Part shown: in pieces, positions 33,490 to 37,245 of the stretch | How the letters are laid out: every line of letters begins with the position of its first letter | Position numbering within the stretch: position 1 is the stretch's first letter | Assembly (NCBI GenBank): GCA_020347665.1 | Contig: CP070737.1 | Coordinates: 1,961,254-1,998,498 of the forward strand | Direction: 5' to 3' | DNA from: Nitrospiraceae bacterium | GTDB lineage: Bacteria > Nitrospirota > Thermodesulfovibrionia > Thermodesulfovibrionales > UBA6898 | DNA: 37,245 bases | Translations under genes and position numbers: made by a program | The notes under the pieces: model-generated | Seen by the model: only the letters and a program-made list of their open reading frames with translations | What the model was told of the DNA's origin: nothing | Databases searched by the model: none

Positions 33490-33801
33490 TTAAATTTTCT
33501 TTTTTTTGTTCTTACTCACTTGTCCTCCTAAACAACCACATGTGCATATTCGATTAAGACGTTGTCTGCACTTTTCAAGTGCATGCTTATTCAAAGAATA
33601 ATATATCCAGTACCCTTGCCTGTTATCTATCACAAGTCCGGCAGCTTTTAACACCCGCAAGTGCTGGGACACTGCCGATTGTGTGATTCCCAGCTTATCA
33701 GCGAGGCTATTGACGCTCATTGGCTCTTTTTTGAGTAATTCGATAATTTCTATTCGTTTGTCTACTGAAAGTATTTTAAATAGGTCTGCTGATTCCTTCA
33801 T
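33490..33801 (-). CDS. ArsR/SmtB-family metalloregulatory repressor
   Basis: The 103-residue winged-helix regulator has MKESADLFKILSVDKRIEII at the N terminus, the recognition helix LGITQSAVSQHLRVLKAAGL (about residues 38-57) and the wing LVIDNRQGYWIYYSL. It lacks the usual CxC in the recognition helix region but has Cys near residue 77 and a C-terminal CTCGC, so a C-terminal metal or metalloid site is likely. It is expected to repress its own promoter (palindrome at 33816-33833) and release it on metal binding. Confidence 0.88.
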   Translation of the reverse strand: MKESADLFKILSVDKRIEIIELLKKEPMSVNSLADKLGITQSAVSQHLRVLKAAGLVIDNRQGYWIYYSLNKHALEKCRQRLNRICTCGCLGGQVSKNKKKKI

Positions 33802-33815
33802 AAGCCGCGATTCCT

Positions 33816-33833
33816 TATAAGCTATTGCTTATA
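33816..33833 (-). promoter_or_regulatory. Palindromic operator of arsR
   Basis: TATAAGC (33816-33822), four bases, GCTTATA (33827-33833) is a perfect 7-bp inverted repeat just downstream of the -10 of the arsR promoter and upstream of the start codon, the usual place for ArsR/SmtB binding. Confidence 0.6.
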
Positions 33834-33837
33834 TACT

Positions 33838-33866
33838 AATATAATAAAACCGAAAAAGATTGTCAA
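33838..33866 (-). promoter_or_regulatory. Near-consensus promoter of arsR
   Basis: On the minus strand TTGACA (complement of 33861-33866), 17 bases, then TATATT (complement of 33838-33843). A strong sigma70-type promoter with the palindromic operator directly after it. Confidence 0.7.
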
Positions 33867-34046
33867 GTATTTTTTCATTTTTTACGTGTAACGCTAAGAT
33901 TTAGGCCATCAATTCGGCGTTCGTGCCGCTATAGATTTTGCTGTATTGAAATGTGTTTGCTAGCAGCAACAAATAACTTTAACGTCTTAAACGGCTTGTT
34001 AACCTGAGAATGAAATAATTAATAGCGCTTCTTTTCTAAAAGCAGC

Positions 34047-34090
34047 AACTTTAAAAACCCACCTGATACTGATGATTACAAACGGAAATT
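34047..34090 (+). repeat. Dispersed 44-bp repeat, copy 2
   Basis: Begins CAACTTTAAAAACCCACCTG and ends ACAAACGGAAAT; 41 of 44 positions match copy 1 at 32631-32674. Confidence 0.7.
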
Positions 34091-34091
34091 G

Positions 34092-34217
34092 ATAACGATT
34101 TGGTCATGGGAGCAAACCTGAATGATGAAAACAAGCAAAACAGCAGATTGAATAATGAAGTCTGTTTAAAAGCAAATTGATGTTGCTGGTTTGCTTCCCA
34201 TGAACCTACTTGTTATC
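34092..34217. mobile_element. Candidate MITE-like inverted-repeat element
   Basis: GATAAC, then GGTCATGGGAGCAAACC at 34092-34119 is answered by GGTTTGCTTCCCATGAACC and GTTATC at 34188-34217 in reverse complement, with a few mismatches and a small length difference. The ~70-base interior is AT-rich. It begins one base after the 44-bp repeat copy 2. Confidence 0.45.
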
Positions 34218-34232
34218 TTTTGATTCTTTTAG

Positions 34233-34376
34233 TTTTTGTTTATGCCTATATTTAAATGAGGGTTGAACGTGTAGCGTGTTTCCCATGCCCCTCATGATGT
34301 TAACTGACTTATTGTAGTTGATATCGGCTTTTTTCTCTATGCCTTTTTTATTCCCTGTTATTTACTCAGCCCTAAA
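34233..34376 (+). repeat. Left imperfect direct repeat flanking the flavoprotein gene
   Basis: Shares blocks with the copy at 36315-36458: GTTGAACG, GTAGCGTGTTT, CTCATGATGTTAACTG, TTTTTCTCTATGCCTTTTT and TATTCCCTGTTATT, in the same order and spacing. Confidence 0.7.
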
Positions 34377-34589
34377 AACATTCAAGAAAATCTGAAGAAT
34401 GGAGATCTGACACCACCCTCTATGGATGTCTGTTGACATTTATGCACTTGAGGTGAAAACTATTACTATTCCACTATTTTCAGAGATATATTCCCGAAGG
34501 TATGAATGGTCATTACAAGTCAGGGGTTACAGTATGCAGGCGGAATTAAACAATAGTGAGAATACGTTATCAAAGGGGAGGAGAGATAA

Positions 34590-36236
34590 ATGATGCTAAA
34601 ACCCCAAGAGATGCTTAAATGTGATGTGTTGGTTATCGGTAGTGGCGGTGCAGGCCTGAGGGCAGCCATTGTAGCAGGATTGAAGAACGCTAATACACTT
34701 TTGGTCTCTAAATCCAGAATTGGCCATCCCACAAATACATATATGTCAAAGGCAATCATTGCCGCTTCGGGGTGGGGTATGCCTGAGGATAATAAAAACG
34801 TTCATATGGTCGACACCATCAAGGGGGGGCGTTATTTAAACGATCAAGCAAAAGTTGCCATGCTTGCAGAGCGGGCGGGGAGTGAGGTCGCATTTTTAAA
34901 AGAATGTGGCGTAAATTTCGAATTGGAAGAGGGAAAGCCTGTGGTAGTGAAAATACCGGGGCATCATTATCCTCGTCATGTTCACGGGGAAAATTGGACG
35001 GGGAGTGATCTCATCAAACCACTCAGGAGCCGAGCCGAAGCAGCGGGTGTTCGTTTTGAAGAGCATGTGTTTATTACCCGGCTATTGACATCAGATGGCA
35101 AAATTTCCGGCGCAACGGGTGTGACTGCAGACGGCAATTTTATCGTGATACAGGCAAAAGCTGTTGTTTTGGCAACCGGCGGTTATGCCCAGATTTATTT
35201 AAATACCAATAATGCGGCCGGCATCACCGGAGATGGCCTGGTGCTGGCCTTTGATGTAGGCGTCGCATTGAAAGACATGGAATTCGTCCAGTTCTATCCT
35301 ACAGCAATGGGAAAACGGGGGAGCCGGCTTCTTCTTTATGAGAGGATGTTAGTGCAAAAAGGGGTTGTTTTAAAGAATAGTGACGGCGAAGACATTCTTA
35401 AGAAAAATGATTCGGATCCGACCACTATAACCCGGGATCAGTTGGCGCAGCTTATCATAAAAGAGATAAAAGATAGCCCCGAGGGGAAACAGAGAATAAT
35501 CATGGATCTTGAGTCTCTCTCAGAACATACCGCGAAAGAACTGACTCAACTGTTACCACCAGTGTGGTGGAAGGGACAAAAAACTTATGACGTTGTTCCC
35601 ACGACTCATTTTTGTATGGGTGGTATCGAAACTGATAAATGGGGTGCATCGTCCGTAGGTGGTCTTTTCGCTGCTGGAGAAGCAACCGCTGGCGCTCATG
35701 GGGCGAATCGCTTAGGGGGTAATGCGTTGGCTGAGGTTTTTTCCCTGGGGTCATTGGTGGGAGAGAAAGCAGCTGATTTGGCAATGAATATCGGCTCTCC
35801 TTTCCCGATCAAAGAAGCAGCAGATGATGAAAAAAATCGGCTGGAAAGACAAATGTCCGAGGTCGGAGAGAGTCCCAGGCAATTGATTCAGGAATTAAAG
35901 GCGCAGATGTGGAACAACGTCGGGATTTCCCGCGAGAAAAATGAACTTGAAAAAGCCCTGGAGTACATTCAAGGGCCTTGGCCGCGTGCTGCCGTTGAAA
36001 ACCCTGCGGAATTGATACGGCTACTAGAGCTCCAGAATATGAGAATTGTGGCCGAGATGGTATGCAAGGCCGCGCTTAAACGGACGGAAAGCCGTGGAGC
36101 ACATTTCCGTGTTGATTATCCCGATGAAGACAATAGCCGATGGCTAAAAAACATAGTATTTCGGAAGGGAGAGGTGGGCATGGAAGTCGAAACAACGACG
36201 GTGTGTCAGGATCTGGTAAAACCACAAAGGGAATAA
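34590..36236 (+). CDS. FAD-dependent oxidoreductase, fumarate reductase/succinate dehydrogenase flavoprotein-like
   Basis: The 548-residue protein has the FAD motif DVLVIGSGGAGLRAAIVAG at residues 10-30 and ATGGYAQIYLNTNNAAGITG near 200. MEFVQFYPTAMG near residue 230, THFCMGGIETDKWGASSVGG near 342 and GANRLGGNALAEVFSLG near 370 are the substrate and FAD sites shared by SdhA, FrdA and NadB. A C-terminal helical domain with WNNVGISREKNELEKAL ends at 548. The usual His-Thr for covalent FAD (SHTVAAQGG in SdhA) is not present (NTYMSKAIIAASG), so FAD is likely non-covalent. GGGGAGGAG precedes the start. There are no Fe-S or membrane-anchor subunits beside it. Substrate unknown. Confidence 0.85.
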   Translation: MMLKPQEMLKCDVLVIGSGGAGLRAAIVAGLKNANTLLVSKSRIGHPTNTYMSKAIIAASGWGMPEDNKNVHMVDTIKGGRYLNDQAKVAMLAERAGSEVAFLKECGVNFELEEGKPVVVKIPGHHYPRHVHGENWTGSDLIKPLRSRAEAAGVRFEEHVFITRLLTSDGKISGATGVTADGNFIVIQAKAVVLATGGYAQIYLNTNNAAGITGDGLVLAFDVGVALKDMEFVQFYPTAMGKRGSRLLLYERMLVQKGVVLKNSDGEDILKKNDSDPTTITRDQLAQLIIKEIKDSPEGKQRIIMDLESLSEHTAKELTQLLPPVWWKGQKTYDVVPTTHFCMGGIETDKWGASSVGGLFAAGEATAGAHGANRLGGNALAEVFSLGSLVGEKAADLAMNIGSPFPIKEAADDEKNRLERQMSEVGESPRQLIQELKAQMWNNVGISREKNELEKALEYIQGPWPRAAVENPAELIRLLELQNMRIVAEMVCKAALKRTESRGAHFRVDYPDEDNSRWLKNIVFRKGEVGMEVETTTVCQDLVKPQRE

Positions 36237-36816
36237 TATGACATTGTATTTAATAATTAAGCGGTTACCGGAATTGCTTTTCCGTACAAGAGAGTAGGTA
36301 GTGTCCCATTATCTTCTGTTTCTTTATGTCTTTATTCAAAGAGAGTTGAACGGGTAGCGTGTTTGTCCATGTAACTCATGATGTTAACTGGTTTTTTGCA
36401 GTGAATTCTGTCTTTTTCTCTATGCCTTTTTATTCCCTGTTATTGGCCCGACTCAAATGACAATCAATAAATCTCAGCTAATTATCTTCCGTTATTTTTG
36501 TAGATAACGTCTGGCTCATCGATGCACACCATGAAGCACGATCACGTGCATTAAAGCTGATTTACAGACTATAAAATAATCACAGTCAAAAAAGTTGCCG
36601 TTGAAACTGTATCGGGCGCATTTAAATAACGGGTATGCAGGCATATTTATGATTGCTCTACTGGATAAGAAATATAAAAATGCTGCTAAGGAACTGATCT
36701 GACAGTGGTTTTTCCCAGCCAAGACATTGACGTTTGTACCGAAAGCTGAGTGGAATTCCCCCGGTTTGGTAGACAGTTTTGCTAGGCATCTGCTAAAGAT
36801 GATTATTCCTCATTGT
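36237..36816. other. Intergenic region with right direct repeat
   Basis: No gene. The right direct repeat is at 36315-36458. A short block near 36680 (ATGCTGCTAAGGAACTGATC) resembles one at about 33279 (ATGCTGCTAAGGAGCTGTTC). A stretch near 36751-36780 (ATTCCCCCGGTTTGGTAGAC) looks like the end of an insertion sequence, from memory only. Confidence 0.4.
36315..36458 (+). repeat. Right imperfect direct repeat flanking the flavoprotein gene
   Basis: Same order of blocks as the copy at 34233-34376 (GTTGAACG, GTAGCGTGTTT, CTCATGATGTTAACTG, TCTATGCCTTTTTATTCCCT). Between the copies lies only the flavoprotein gene and its leader. Confidence 0.7.
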
Positions 36817-37245
36817 TCAATCTTTAATGCCTGCGGCTTTTTTCATATGCTTTTTTCCATACGGGCAGACAGGAATACACTGGCCACAGAATGTGTAGCC
36901 TACACCAGGCACGTCTATAAACTTAAGTGTATTGTTGTGGCATTTATCCAGATCAATAGCTTCATTTCTGTCTGAGTAATGAAATTCGGTTTTAACGTTC
37001 TTGATTGCACTCACAGGGCATGCTTCGGCGCATGCATTACAGCGTCCACAGCGGTTTTTTATCGGGCGATCAAATGTAAACGGCATATCTGTAAGCACAG
37101 AAGAGAGCCTTACTCGTGGGCCGTACTGAGGCGTTACCACCAGAAGGTTTTTGCCTTGCCATCCAAGCCCCGCCATTATCGCTATTGCCTTGTGAGACAC
37201 ACTCCCTTCGGTGCCACCTTCGACGAGTTTTCTTGATGCAGGCAC
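36817..37245 (-). CDS. Double 4Fe-4S cluster protein, epoxyqueuosine reductase (QueG)-like, 5' end cut
   Basis: The visible 142 residues are the C-terminal part of a protein that runs past the window edge. AIAIMAGLGWQGKNLLVVTP and PRVRLSSVLTDMPF match the QueG region around GWxGKN and the LxxxLTD strand, and CGRCNACAEACPVSAI plus CGQCIPVCPYGKKHMK form two 4Fe-4S motifs. QueG reduces epoxyqueuosine in tRNA with cobalamin; its N-terminal cobalamin domain would lie outside. Related short double-cluster proteins lack that activity, so the name is tentative. The true start cannot be seen. Confidence 0.8.
   Translation of the reverse strand: MPASRKLVEGGTEGSVSHKAIAIMAGLGWQGKNLLVVTPQYGPRVRLSSVLTDMPFTFDRPIKNRCGRCNACAEACPVSAIKNVKTEFHYSDRNEAIDLDKCHNNTLKFIDVPGVGYTFCGQCIPVCPYGKKHMKKAAGIKD

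Larger units (their letters stand above)
33867..34589. other. 0.7 kb gene-free repeat region
   Basis: No gene. It holds copy 2 of the 44-bp repeat (34047-34090), a 126-bp inverted-repeat element (34092-34217) and the left direct repeat (34233-34376), and ends with the ribosome binding site GGGGAGGAG of the flavoprotein gene. Confidence 0.5.

Noticed and set aside
36751-36780. End of an IS3-type insertion sequence
   Set aside because: Only a memory-level resemblance of CCCCCGGTTTGGTAGACAG; no transposase or matching second end seen.
1-37245. CRISPR array or prophage
   Set aside because: No regularly spaced repeats, integrase, or phage structural genes were seen in the window.

Overview
The window is a 37 kb stretch of a Gram-negative bacterial chromosome, with lipoproteins, a SPOR protein, periplasmic thiol-disulfide proteins and a MacAB-like exporter. 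A selenocysteine-type UGA codon, fumarate-reductase-like flavoproteins, a YkgJ-like protein, a GSU3473-like protein and a two-CW protein suggest an anaerobe of Nitrospirota (Thermodesulfovibrionia-like) or Desulfobacterota. That placement is inference from gene content; no 16S rRNA is present.

Layout. 1-3.3 kb: a Ste24-like M48 protease, a GSU3473-like protein, a possible 17-codon ORF and a divergent polysaccharide deacetylase. 3.3-10.9 kb: a compact minus-strand run read as rnhA, trhP-like U32 protein, pseudo-receiver/SPOR membrane protein, Mur ligase, MBL hydrolase, YkgJ-like Cys-cluster protein and a glutaredoxin-like/thioredoxin reductase fusion. 11.0-14.9 kb: DUF2007 protein, SspB-like adaptor, gatA, gatB and tRNA-Ser(GGA). 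15.0-19.3 kb: a four-gene MacA/MacB-like ABC export operon. 19.5-22.4 kb: the classic ffs (SRP RNA), dnaX, ybaB, recR block.

22.5-25.6 kb holds the most notable gene. A DsbC-like periplasmic disulfide isomerase has an in-frame TGA exactly where the first cysteine of CPYC belongs, followed by a hairpin placed like a bacterial SECIS element, so it reads as a UPYC selenoprotein. It is followed by a TlpA/ResA-like thioredoxin, CopC and CopD, with a convergent YtkA/FixH-like lipoprotein. 25.7-30.4 kb: a TPR protein, a small secreted protein, and a leuB-asd-mtaD-like biosynthetic operon on the minus strand.

30.4-36.8 kb is an AT-rich accessory region loaded with diverged repeats: three copies of a ~44 bp element, two inverted-repeat elements, and ~140 bp imperfect direct repeats that flank a lone FAD flavoprotein gene. 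Its genes are a PhoU-like protein, a two-CW protein, and an ArsR repressor with a 39-residue Cys-rich protein behind a near-consensus promoter and a perfect palindromic operator. The right edge cuts a QueG-like double 4Fe-4S protein.

Functional themes are envelope redox and disulfide/copper handling, cell-envelope functions, translation (gatAB, tRNA) and DNA repair/replication (dnaX, recR, rnhA).
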